From: Mycobacteriaceae bacterium
Lineage (GTDB): Bacteria > Actinomycetota > Actinomycetes > Mycobacteriales > Mycobacteriaceae
Assembly (NCBI GenBank): GCA_019749805.1
Contig: JAIEPH010000028.1
Span: 1-64,000, forward strand
Direction: 5' to 3'
DNA: 64,000 nucleotides
The notes below the pieces were generated by a model that searched no databases, was not told the origin of the DNA, and saw nothing but the letters and a program-made list of their open reading frames with translations. The position numbers and the translations under genes are program-made. Positions 38,996-47,902 of this stretch are shown in pieces. Position 1 is the stretch's first letter. Each line of letters starts with the position of its first letter.

Positions 38996-40090
38996 GTGGA
39001 CATCGATGGCAACACGGCCGCGCCGAGAACCCTGGAATCCTGGCAGTTGGTTCAGCAGATGCTGGCCGACCTCACCAAGTCGGTGACCGCGGACGCAATC
39101 GACGAGCGGGAGCTCATCGAGGGCCTCCAGGTCGTCGCGAAGATCATCGGACTGTGCTCGGAACTATCCGTCCAGGCCGACCCCGAGCGTCCGGCATTCT
39201 TCGACATGTGCCCCGGCACCCGGATGATCGGGGGCCCCAACCCCGACGGCCGCTACCTGTTGGCGATGATCCGCGGCGATCGCGCCTACCGCGTCACCGG
39301 CACCCGCGGCACCACCGCCTACCTCGGCTACCAAGTGCTTGCCGGCACGGGCCTGACACCGCGACGCATGTCGGGATACGTCAGCGACACCGACCTCGTA
39401 CTCGACTCCGGCAGGTACGAATTGCTCTTCTCCCCCACCGAGCCGTCGGGCGAAGTGCTCGGTCGGGCGCAGTGGGTGTCCATCCCGGCGGACGCCTCGT
39501 CGATCGTCGTCCGCGAGTACGTCGGCGACTTCGCGACCGAAGAGCCCGCCACCATGCATATCGAATCCCTCGATCCCGACCCGCTGCGCCCGATCACCGA
39601 TGACGTTGCTGCACAACAGTTCACCGCGATGGCATGGACGATCGTCAAGCTGGCCACGATGCATCGCACGATCAAGCCCGAACTGCTCGATCAGCCGAAC
39701 AAGCTGATGACCGCCGAGGCCGCCGAACTCGGTGGTGCGGACACCACACCCGACAACCTCTACATGATCGGCACCTTTGGGCTCGAGGCCGACGAGTCGC
39801 TCGTGCTCGAGATCCAGCCACCCGACACGCGGTACTGGAACGTGACGCTGGAGAGCATCTGGCACGAGTGCCTGGAGCCGCGGCATCGCCATAGCTCGGT
39901 CACCAACAAGGGGGTCGCGCCGGGCGACGACGGTACCGTGCGAATTGCCATCGGCGCCAAAGACTTCGGTCATGGCCACTGGCTGGATACCGGCGGCCGA
40001 CGCAGGGGCTTCATCGTGCTGCGATGGCTCGACAACCCCGCCCCACCGGATGTCCGGACCAGCGTCCGGCGCGGCGGGGCCGCGTCGTGA
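38996..40090 (+). CDS. DUF1214/DUF1254-type protein
   Basis: GTG start; FFDMCPGTRMIGGPNPDGRYLLAMIRGDRAYRVTGTRGTTAYLGYQVL; DTRYWNVTLESIWHE. Confidence 0.8.
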   Translation: MDIDGNTAAPRTLESWQLVQQMLADLTKSVTADAIDERELIEGLQVVAKIIGLCSELSVQADPERPAFFDMCPGTRMIGGPNPDGRYLLAMIRGDRAYRVTGTRGTTAYLGYQVLAGTGLTPRRMSGYVSDTDLVLDSGRYELLFSPTEPSGEVLGRAQWVSIPADASSIVVREYVGDFATEEPATMHIESLDPDPLRPITDDVAAQQFTAMAWTIVKLATMHRTIKPELLDQPNKLMTAEAAELGGADTTPDNLYMIGTFGLEADESLVLEIQPPDTRYWNVTLESIWHECLEPRHRHSSVTNKGVAPGDDGTVRIAIGAKDFGHGHWLDTGGRRRGFIVLRWLDNPAPPDVRTSVRRGGAAS

Positions 40091-41265
40091 GAGGCGAGCG
40101 TTTTCAGCCCGACCTGCTCGTCGAGCAGGCCTGCGAGATGGCGGGCAGCGACGACTTCGGCGACGACAGCTGGCGCGAAGGGCTGATTCTGTTGTGCGAC
40201 GGACTGGTCACCGATGCACGCCTGAACGATCTCGGCGTCGAGATCGCGGTGCTCGACATCATCCGGCCCATGGTCAACCGACTTCAGATCACCAGGTGGC
40301 GCAAGGAGAATCCCACCGTCGCCGCGCAGCAGATCAGCAGGCCCATATTCATCGTCGGGCAGCCACGCACCGGCACCACCATCCTGTTCGACCTCCTCGC
40401 GCAGGACCCCGAACTTCGGCCACCACTGACCTGGGAGGTGGACAACCCACACCCGCTGCCCCGGCCGGAGACGTATGCCACTGACCCCCGCATCGCCGAA
40501 ACCCAGGCGAGCATCGAGATGTCCGAGCAGATCGTTCCCGGACTACTGGCGTTCCATCCGATGGGCGCGCTTCATGGCCAGGAATGCGTGCGGATCACCG
40601 CGGGACAGTTCTGCAGCATGATCTTCTCCGTGCAGTACCGCCTGCCGACGTACTACCGGTGGCTCCTGTACGACGCCGACTACCGCCCTGCCTATCGCTA
40701 TCACCGAACGTTCCTGCAGCACTTGCAATCCGGGGTGCCCGGCGGGGCCTGCTTCTGGCTGTTGAAATCGCCCGCGCATCTGTGGCAGCTCGACGCGCTG
40801 GTCGCCGAATATCCCGACGCGCTCATCGTGCAGAACCACCGCGACCCGCTCAACGTCATCTCGTCGATCAGCGCACTGACCCACCACCTGCGCCGTCTCG
40901 CGTCCGACGACAGTTCGATCACCGACTGCGCAGGGCAGTCATGCGAAGAGATCGTGGTCGGCCTCGAACGCGGGATGAAACTGCGGGATTCAGAGGCGCT
41001 GGCCGGACATCGGATCGTCGACGTACAGTTCGCCGATTTCATCCGCGACCCGTTCGCCACCATCCGCGCGCTGTATGCCGAACTCGGACACGAACTTTCA
41101 CCCGTCGCCGAGCAGAACATGCGCGCGTTCCTGGCCGCCCACCCCGGCGACGGCGGCGGTGGCCGCTACACGTGGGACGACACGGGGCTTGACGCCGGTG
41201 CAGTGCGTGAGCAGGTGCGCGAATATCAGCAGCGGTTCGGGGTCCCCGACGAACCGCTCAAGTGA
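40087..41265 (+). CDS. Sulfotransferase-family protein
   Basis: PIFIVGQPRTGTTILFDLLAQDPELRPPLTWEVDNPHP (5'-PSB-like loop); GTGA overlap with DUF1214 gene. Confidence 0.87.
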   Translation: MRGERFQPDLLVEQACEMAGSDDFGDDSWREGLILLCDGLVTDARLNDLGVEIAVLDIIRPMVNRLQITRWRKENPTVAAQQISRPIFIVGQPRTGTTILFDLLAQDPELRPPLTWEVDNPHPLPRPETYATDPRIAETQASIEMSEQIVPGLLAFHPMGALHGQECVRITAGQFCSMIFSVQYRLPTYYRWLLYDADYRPAYRYHRTFLQHLQSGVPGGACFWLLKSPAHLWQLDALVAEYPDALIVQNHRDPLNVISSISALTHHLRRLASDDSSITDCAGQSCEEIVVGLERGMKLRDSEALAGHRIVDVQFADFIRDPFATIRALYAELGHELSPVAEQNMRAFLAAHPGDGGGGRYTWDDTGLDAGAVREQVREYQQRFGVPDEPLK

Positions 41266-41893
41266 TGCGCCCGAAGCGCAAGCCTTTACGCGGCCCACGA
41301 ATGTCGACGGACCCGCAGACCACCTTGCCGGTGAGCACGACGTGCGGATTGCCTTCGGCGGGTGCGTCCTTGCGGTGATCGTGAGCGCTGCCGACGACCA
41401 CTTCCACGTCGTCGATCGATGCGCTGGCGCCGTCGGGCAGCCGGAGGTCGAGCCCACCGAACTTCAGGTCGAGTTCCACCACGACGATGGATCCCGCGAA
41501 GCGCGCCTTGGTCAGGTCGAGGTCAACCGAGCCCATCCGCCGATGTAACGCCAGCCGCGTCGGCACGATCCACTCCCCCTGCCGCTTGAGCGAGCCGAGC
41601 ACGCCGCGCAACTCCACGCGGTCGGTGGCCGTCGTGACGATTGCGCCAGGCCCGGGCAGATCACCGACCAGGTTGTCGAGGTCGGTGTGCAGCCGCGCAC
41701 TCGACACCAACGCCGAGCGCTCCTCGAATTCGTCGATGTCGATCAGCCCGAGGGCGACGGCGTTGTGCAGCCGGCGCAACGTCCCGTTGCGATCCGCATC
41801 GGAGATCCGCATCGCCGCCTGCGCGTCGGAGATGCGCGTCCCGGCCTGCGCGTCGGAGATGCGCATCCCACGTTGGTCATCGAGCCCTGTCAT
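41258..41893 (-). CDS. DUF1707 SHOCT-like domain protein with triplicated N-terminal motif
   Basis: MRISDAQAGTRISDAQAAMRISDADRNGTLRRLHNAVALGLIDIDEFEERSALVSSARLHTDLDNLVGDLP. Confidence 0.85.
   Translation of the reverse strand: MTGLDDQRGMRISDAQAGTRISDAQAAMRISDADRNGTLRRLHNAVALGLIDIDEFEERSALVSSARLHTDLDNLVGDLPGPGAIVTTATDRVELRGVLGSLKRQGEWIVPTRLALHRRMGSVDLDLTKARFAGSIVVVELDLKFGGLDLRLPDGASASIDDVEVVVGSAHDHRKDAPAEGNPHVVLTGKVVCGSVDIRGPRKGLRFGRIT
41786..41866 (-). repeat. Three tandem in-frame 27-bp units encoding (M/T)RISDA(Q/D)xx
   Basis: Direct reading: MRISDAQAG/TRISDAQAA/MRISDADRN. Confidence 0.9.
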
Positions 41894-41943
41894 AACGGTT
41901 CAACGGTACCGCCGCTGCCGTTTGGGATCGAACCCATGCGGGC

Positions 41944-43752
41944 TCAGGCCAGGTAGCTCGGCGGCAGCGAGTCGAACATGACCTTGAGCATCCGCACCGC
42001 GTACTCCGAGGATCCGCCGCCGACGATCAGCGCCGCGAACGCCATATCGCCGCGGTAGCCGGCGAACCACGAATGCGAGCCACCGGCGAACTCCGCCTCC
42101 CCGGTCTTACCCCGCACGTCACCCGCGCCCTGGAGATCCTCGGCAGTACCGTTGGTCACAACCAACCGCATCATCGGCCGCAGGCCGTCGAGAATCTTCG
42201 GACTTATCGGGGTCTGATCGCCGGTGACCTGGGTCTGGCGGCCTTCGATCAGTTGTGGCACAGGCGTTTTCCCGGCTGCGACCGTCGCTGCGGCCAGCGC
42301 CATGCCGAAGGGGCTGACGACGACCTTGCCCTGTCCGAAGCCGTCCTCGGTGCGTTCGGCGAGGTCCACCGTCGGCGGTACCGAGCCGGTGACCGTGGTC
42401 ATACCCTCGATCGCGTAATCCGTGCCGATGCCGTACTTGGCGGCTGCCTGCGTCAACCCGCGCGGCGGCATCCGGCTGGCCAGTTCTGCGAAGGTCGTGT
42501 TGCACGAACTGGCGAACGCCCGCGACATCGGCACGGTGCCGAGGTCGAACCCACCGTAATTGGGCACGGTGCGATGGCCGATGTCCATGGTGCCCGGGCA
42601 GGGCAGCAGCGTGTTGGGGGTGGCCATGTCACGCTCCATCGCCGCCCCCGCGGTGACCATCTTGAACGTCGACCCCGGCGGGTAAAGGCCCGTGGTGGCC
42701 AGCGGCCCCTGCGCGTTGGCCGAGGCGTTCTGCGAGACGGCCAGGATCTCGCCGGTGGACGGCTTGATCGCCACGATCATCGCGGGCTTGCCGGTGAAGT
42801 TGACGGCGTTCTGCGCGGCGTTCTGCACGGACCGGTCGAGGCTGATCGTGATCGATGGCGCCGGCTCGCCCGCCACCTCGTTGAGCACATCGACATCGAC
42901 GTTGTTCTGATTGACGCTCACCACGCGCCATCCCGCTTGCCCGTCGAGCTCGTCGACCACCGCCTTCTTGACCTCGTTGACGATCGCGGGCGCGAATGTC
43001 TCATCGGTCGGCAGCAATTCGGCCTGCGCCGTGATCACCACGCCCGGCAGCGCTCCGATGGCGCCCGCCACCCGGTCGTGGTCGGACTGCCGAAGCGTGA
43101 TCAGGTACATCGGCTTTTTCGACGAACTTGCCTGCTCCGCGAGGCGCTGCGGATCCAGCGTGTTGTCGAACGGCCGCAGCGCATCGACGACCGCGCGCGA
43201 CGTCGTCATCAGCGAACCGGCCGCCGCCTGCGCGTCGAGCGAGAAGTTGTAGAAGTAGCCGGGCACCAGGACGTCGGTGCCGCCACGCTCGTTGACCGAG
43301 GCCCGCCGGGGCGGGTCGGCGCGCAGCGCCAGCGTCTGGTTCTCGCCGAGCTTCGGGTGCACACCGGTGGCACTCCAGCGCACTTCCCAGCGGCCCTCGT
43401 TGCGGACCATGTTGAGCTGCCCGTCGTAGGTCCACATGCGGTCCTTGGGCAGATGCCAGGTGTAGCGGTAGGTGACACTGCCGGTGTCCTCGGCGTACTT
43501 CGAACTGAGGATCTGCGCGTCGAGGCTGGTGGCCTGCAGGCCGGCCCACGCATTGTTGAGCGCTTGGCGCGCATCCGCGGGCCGGTCGCTCAATTCGGCG
43601 GCGGCCCCGGTGTCCCCGGCGATCAACGCGGCGAAGAACTGCTCAGCCGTCGGCTCGGGCCCGTCGGGCTTGGGTGTACATGCGGTCCCGAGGGCGACGC
43701 TCACCACCGCGACCATCAAAAAGGCCGATACGCGTGATACTGAAGTTGCCAT
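41944..43752 (-). CDS. Penicillin-binding lipoprotein (transpeptidase, NTF2-like N-terminal domain)
   Basis: Lipobox VALGTACTP; GLYPPGSTFKMVTAGAAME (SxxK), SCNTTFAELA, GKTGEAEF (KTG). Confidence 0.93.
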   Translation of the reverse strand: MATSVSRVSAFLMVAVVSVALGTACTPKPDGPEPTAEQFFAALIAGDTGAAAELSDRPADARQALNNAWAGLQATSLDAQILSSKYAEDTGSVTYRYTWHLPKDRMWTYDGQLNMVRNEGRWEVRWSATGVHPKLGENQTLALRADPPRRASVNERGGTDVLVPGYFYNFSLDAQAAAGSLMTTSRAVVDALRPFDNTLDPQRLAEQASSSKKPMYLITLRQSDHDRVAGAIGALPGVVITAQAELLPTDETFAPAIVNEVKKAVVDELDGQAGWRVVSVNQNNVDVDVLNEVAGEPAPSITISLDRSVQNAAQNAVNFTGKPAMIVAIKPSTGEILAVSQNASANAQGPLATTGLYPPGSTFKMVTAGAAMERDMATPNTLLPCPGTMDIGHRTVPNYGGFDLGTVPMSRAFASSCNTTFAELASRMPPRGLTQAAAKYGIGTDYAIEGMTTVTGSVPPTVDLAERTEDGFGQGKVVVSPFGMALAAATVAAGKTPVPQLIEGRQTQVTGDQTPISPKILDGLRPMMRLVVTNGTAEDLQGAGDVRGKTGEAEFAGGSHSWFAGYRGDMAFAALIVGGGSSEYAVRMLKVMFDSLPPSYLA

Positions 43753-43806
43753 TGAGGCAGATGTTACGAATCCGACACCTCTAGATCACGGAGGCGCGCA
43801 CGAAAT

Positions 43807-43851
43807 CCACGAATTGCAGACAAAGTTCGAGAGGAATCCTGCATTTCGTGG
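43807..43851. repeat. 13-bp inverted repeat (one mismatch) in the gap between GNAT and PBP genes
   Basis: CCACGAATTGCAG (43807..43819) / CTGCATTTCGTGG (43839..43851), 19-nt loop. Confidence 0.7.
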
Positions 43852-43864
43852 TTTTCGACGCGGG

Positions 43865-44533
43865 CTAGAACCCCTCTGATCCCGCTGCCGGAGCCCGCAC
43901 CACCAACGGCACTGCCGGGAAGTAGGCGGCCATCTCCGAGCGCGACTTGCGAAGCACCGCGGTGCCGTAGCCCTGCTTGCGGTGGTCCGGGTGGATCCAG
44001 ATCCGGACGTTGACCTCACCGGCGACGAGATCGCCGAAGACCATGCCGATCTTCTGCGGACCGTGGATCGCGACCAGCCATGCCGCATCCTCGGCGTCGA
44101 CGCGCTGCAGCCCGGCCTGGATCTCGTCCTCGAGCTCGCCGGCCGGCGCACGCGAACCGTCGCCCGCCTCCTGCACGTCGGCGGTGCGCGCGGCGAAGAT
44201 GTCGCGATCGGCGTCGGCGGCGAAGGGCCGCAGCGCAATGGTATCGACCGGACTCGCGGGCTCACCCCTGGTGAAGCTCAGCTGATTGTTCAGGTCCTCG
44301 AGTTCGGCCGCGATTCTCCGGCGCGAAACCTTGGTGAGCCGATCGAACGACAACCGCAGCACGGCCTCGGCAGCGGCGGTCGAGGTGCCGAGATGGCTTG
44401 CTATTGCCCCGATCGCGGCGTCGTAGTCCTCGGCTTTCACGACGACATCGAGGAGCTCGTGGCGCCGTTCGAGCGCGCGCATCAGCGCATCGGCGATCTC
44501 GCGGCGTTCCACTCTTGGATCGTCATCGGTCAT
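43865..44533 (-). CDS. GNAT acetyltransferase with N-terminal GyrA/ParC-like helical segment
   Basis: N-term LLDVVVKAEDYDAAIGAIASHLGTSTAAAEAVLRLSFDRLTKVSRRRIAAELEDLNNQL; C-term GNAT VNVRIWIHPDHRKQGYGTAVLRKSRSEM. Confidence 0.8.
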   Translation of the reverse strand: MTDDDPRVERREIADALMRALERRHELLDVVVKAEDYDAAIGAIASHLGTSTAAAEAVLRLSFDRLTKVSRRRIAAELEDLNNQLSFTRGEPASPVDTIALRPFAADADRDIFAARTADVQEAGDGSRAPAGELEDEIQAGLQRVDAEDAAWLVAIHGPQKIGMVFGDLVAGEVNVRIWIHPDHRKQGYGTAVLRKSRSEMAAYFPAVPLVVRAPAAGSEGF

Positions 44534-44559
44534 TCCCCGAGCGTAGAGGCACGCCGGAG

Positions 44560-45414
44560 TCAGTCGAGCAGAACGGTCGCGAACGTGCCGACCGCCGTGA
44601 AGCCGACCCGGTCATACGTGGCACGGGCGACGGTGTTGAAGCTGTTGACGTACAGGCTCGCGGTGCGCCCACCGCGTACCACCGCCGTGGCCAGGGTCGC
44701 CGTCCCCGCGGTGCCGATCCCTTGGCCCCGCCAGTCGGGATGGACCCACACGCCCTGAATTTGCCCGACGGACGGCGACTGGGATCCGACCTCCGCCTTG
44801 AAGACCACCTGGCCGCGTTCGAAGCGGGCCCACGCGCGGCCGGCGGCGATCAACCCTGCGACACGGCGCCGGTAACCGCGGCCGCCGTCACCGATCCGCG
44901 GGTCGATGCCGACCTCGCCGATGAACATGTCGATGGCCGCGACCAGGTATGCATCGAGCTCGTCGGCACGTACCTGGCGGACATGGGGGTCGATCGCGCA
45001 GCTGGGTGGAGTGCTCAGCGCCATCAGCGGTTGATGCTCGCGCACGTCGCGGGCCGCGCCCCAGGCGTGCTCGAGTCGCTGCCACATCGGAAGCACCATC
45101 TCGGCGCGGCCCACCAAAGACGAACAACGCCGAGCGGTGCTCATCGCCTTGTCGGCGAATGCGTACATGTCGTCGACGCCGCCGCGCAGGGGAATCAGGT
45201 TCGCCCCTGCGTAACAGAGGGATTCGGTGGGACGCCGACGGGTCCAGAGCTCGCCGCCGATCGCCGCGGGCTCGATGCCGTGCTCGACCACCCGCGACGC
45301 CACCATGCAGCTGCCGACCGGATCCTCGTCGAGAACGCGGTACACCTCACCCGCTTCGCGTACCAATGAAACCCGTCGTTCATCGACGCGGCGAAACAGC
45401 GGAGGAGCCGACAT
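44560..45414 (-). CDS. GNAT acetyltransferase with N-terminal DUF4081-like domain
   Basis: IQGVWVHPDWRGQGIGTAGTATLATAVVRGGRTASLYVNSFNTVARATYDRVGF; position next to ispG matches Rv2867c order. Confidence 0.88.
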   Translation of the reverse strand: MSAPPLFRRVDERRVSLVREAGEVYRVLDEDPVGSCMVASRVVEHGIEPAAIGGELWTRRRPTESLCYAGANLIPLRGGVDDMYAFADKAMSTARRCSSLVGRAEMVLPMWQRLEHAWGAARDVREHQPLMALSTPPSCAIDPHVRQVRADELDAYLVAAIDMFIGEVGIDPRIGDGGRGYRRRVAGLIAAGRAWARFERGQVVFKAEVGSQSPSVGQIQGVWVHPDWRGQGIGTAGTATLATAVVRGGRTASLYVNSFNTVARATYDRVGFTAVGTFATVLLD

Positions 45415-45446
45415 GGAGACTCTTTCTAACCGATCCGTGACGGTGC

Positions 45447-45501
45447 GGTGACCCCTATTCGATGTCGCCGCCGGAGCCGCTCCGTGCTCACAGGGGTCAC
45501 C
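45447..45501. terminator. Nested inverted repeat, candidate terminator downstream of ispG
   Basis: Perfect GGTGACCCCT / AGGGGTCACC arms enclosing a shorter CGGAG-CCG-CTCCG hairpin; immediately after ispG stop on the minus strand. Confidence 0.45.
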
Positions 45502-45502
45502 C

Positions 45503-46675
45503 TCAGCTTACGGTCACTACCGGCGAACCGCTGGCGTCTGATCCGGACGCCGGGCCCATTTCTTCGGCGATCCGCATCGCCTCTTCAATCAGCGTCTCGA
45601 CGATCTGGTGCTCGGGGACGGTCTTGATGACCTCACCCTTGACGAAGATCTGGCCCTTGCCGTTGCCGGACGCCACGCCGAGGTCGGCCTCGCGCGCCTC
45701 GCCCGGGCCGTTGACGACGCAGCCCATGACCGCGACGCGCAGCGGAACCTCCATGCCCTCCAGACCGGCGGTCACCTCGTTGGCCAGGGTGTAGACGTCG
45801 ACCTGCGCGCGGCCACACGACGGGCACGACACGATCTCCAGACCACGCGGCCGCAAATTCAGCGATTCGAGGATTTGGTTACCGACCTTGACCTCTTCGG
45901 CGGGCGGCGCGGACAGCGAGACACGGATGGTGTCGCCGATGCCCTTGGACAGCAGCGCCCCGAACGCGACGGCGGACTTGATGGTGCCCTGAAACGCCGG
46001 CCCGGCCTCGGTCACGCCGAGATGCAGCGGGTAGTCACTCTTGGATGCCAGCAGTTCGTAAGCCGCGACCATGACGACGGGGTCGTTGTGCTTGACGCTG
46101 ATCTTGATGTCGCCGAAGCCGTGCTCCTCGAACAGCGAGGCCTCCCAGAGCGCGGACTCGACGAGCGCCTCCGGCGTGGCCTTGCCGTACTTCTCCATGA
46201 ATCGCTTGTCCAGGGAGCCGGCGTTGACGCCGATACGGATCGGAATGCCCGCCGCCCCTGCGGCTTTGGCGACTTCCCCGACCCGGCCGTCGAATTCCTT
46301 GATGTTGCCGGGATTCACGCGCACCGCCGCGCAGCCCGCGTCGATCGCGGCGAAGATGTACTTGGGCTGGAAGTGGATGTCGGCGATGACGGGGATCTTC
46401 GACTTCTTCGCGATCGCGGGCAGCGCGTCTGCGTCTTCCTGTCGCGGGCACGCGACGCGCACGATGTCGCAGCCCGAGGCGGTCAGCTCGGCGATCTGCT
46501 GCAGGGTCGCGTTGATGTCGTGTGTCTTCGTGGTGCACATCGACTGCACGGCGATCGGATGGTCACTACCCACGCCGACGTCGCCCACCATGAGCTGGCG
46601 CGTCTTGCGGCGCGGGGCAAGGGTGGGCGCGGGCGGCGCCGGTATCCCCAGACCAACGCTTGGGGTGGAGGTCAC
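45503..46675 (-). CDS. ispG: 4-hydroxy-3-methylbut-2-enyl-diphosphate synthase
   Basis: [55 protein letters not shown]. Confidence 0.97.
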   Translation of the reverse strand: MTSTPSVGLGIPAPPAPTLAPRRKTRQLMVGDVGVGSDHPIAVQSMCTTKTHDINATLQQIAELTASGCDIVRVACPRQEDADALPAIAKKSKIPVIADIHFQPKYIFAAIDAGCAAVRVNPGNIKEFDGRVGEVAKAAGAAGIPIRIGVNAGSLDKRFMEKYGKATPEALVESALWEASLFEEHGFGDIKISVKHNDPVVMVAAYELLASKSDYPLHLGVTEAGPAFQGTIKSAVAFGALLSKGIGDTIRVSLSAPPAEEVKVGNQILESLNLRPRGLEIVSCPSCGRAQVDVYTLANEVTAGLEGMEVPLRVAVMGCVVNGPGEAREADLGVASGNGKGQIFVKGEVIKTVPEHQIVETLIEEAMRIAEEMGPASGSDASGSPVVTVS

Positions 46676-46687
46676 TTGATGCTTCTC

Positions 46688-47902
46688 CTACTGGAACAAC
46701 CTGATCGGGTTGACCAGGTCAGCGGTGACGGTCAGCAGCATGTATCCGACCACGACGAACAAGATGACATAGGTGGCCGGCATCAGCTTGAGGTAGTTGA
46801 CGGGCGCCGCAGCCACCTTGCCGCGCGCCGACCGGACCATATTGCGGATCTTCTCGTACCACGCAACGGCGATGTGCCCGCCATCGAAGGGCAGCAGCGG
46901 CACCAGGTTGATGGCGCCGAGCACGAAGTTGAGCTGGGCCAGGAAGAACCAGAACGCGACCCACAGCCCGGCGTCCACGGTGTCGCCGCCGATGATGCTG
47001 GCGCCGACGACGCTGATCGGCGTCTCCGGGTCACGCTCCCCGCCGCCGATCGAGTTCACCAGCGCACCGATCTTGGTCGGGATCTTGGCCAGTGACTTGC
47101 CGAGTTCGACCGCCAGGTCTCCGGTGAACGCGAAGGTGCCCGGAACCGCGGACAACGGGTTGTACTGCGTCGGCCCGAAGTACGCGGCGGCGATGCCGAT
47201 GGCGCCGACGGTCGAGGGCTGGTCGCCTTCGCCGGTGAACCGCTGCGTGCGGGTGACGTCGACGACCGCGCTGGCGGGCTGTCCGTCCCGCTCGTAGACG
47301 ACGGTGGTCGGCCCGGAGGCCTTCTGCAGTGCGGTCCTGGCTTCGTCGAAGGTGGCCACGGGCGTGTCGCCGACCTTGACGATCACGTCGCCGGCACGAA
47401 TACCGGCCTCGGCCGCCGGTCCGGGACCGGTGCAGTCAGCCACCTCATCCTTGCTGATTTGCGCTGCGACACAACCGGTTTCACCCACGATGGCCTGGGT
47501 GGGCGGATGCAGGTTGGGCAGTCCCCAGATCACCGCGATGGCATAGATGAGAACGAGGCCGACGACGAAGTTCATGGCGGGGCCGGCGGCCAGCACGGCG
47601 GTGCGTTTCCACGTCTTCTGCCGGTACATCGCGTACTGCCGGTCCTCGGGTGCGATTTCGTCGACCGAGGTCATCCCCGCGATGTCGCAGAAACCGCCCA
47701 ACGGGATGGCCTTGACTCCGTACTCGGTTTCGCCCAGCTTGTTGGGCCGCCGCGTCGACCACAGCGTCGGTCCGAAGCCGACGAAGTAGCGACGCACCTT
47801 CATCCCGGTGGCGCGCGCCACCCACATGTGGCCGCATTCGTGCAGTGCAACCGACAGGAGGATGCACAACGCGAACGCGATGATGCCGAGCACGAACATC
47901 AT
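46688..47902 (-). CDS. rip1: Site-2 intramembrane zinc metalloprotease
   Basis: [34 protein letters not shown] (HExxH), PDZ region, [20 protein letters not shown]. Confidence 0.95.
   Translation of the reverse strand: MMFVLGIIAFALCILLSVALHECGHMWVARATGMKVRRYFVGFGPTLWSTRRPNKLGETEYGVKAIPLGGFCDIAGMTSVDEIAPEDRQYAMYRQKTWKRTAVLAAGPAMNFVVGLVLIYAIAVIWGLPNLHPPTQAIVGETGCVAAQISKDEVADCTGPGPAAEAGIRAGDVIVKVGDTPVATFDEARTALQKASGPTTVVYERDGQPASAVVDVTRTQRFTGEGDQPSTVGAIGIAAAYFGPTQYNPLSAVPGTFAFTGDLAVELGKSLAKIPTKIGALVNSIGGGERDPETPISVVGASIIGGDTVDAGLWVAFWFFLAQLNFVLGAINLVPLLPFDGGHIAVAWYEKIRNMVRSARGKVAAAPVNYLKLMPATYVILFVVVGYMLLTVTADLVNPIRLFQ

Noticed and set aside
42073-43737. 554-aa plus-strand ORF opposite the PBP lipoprotein
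   Set aside because: Antisense artefact of high GC3; opposite gene has all transpeptidase motifs
43807-43851. GTTCGAGAGGAATC inside the hairpin loop looks like a tRNA T-loop
   Set aside because: No acceptor, D or anticodon arms can be formed around it; not a tRNA
45608-47095. 495-aa plus-strand ORF opposite ispG/rip1
   Set aside because: Shadow ORF; both opposing genes are certain
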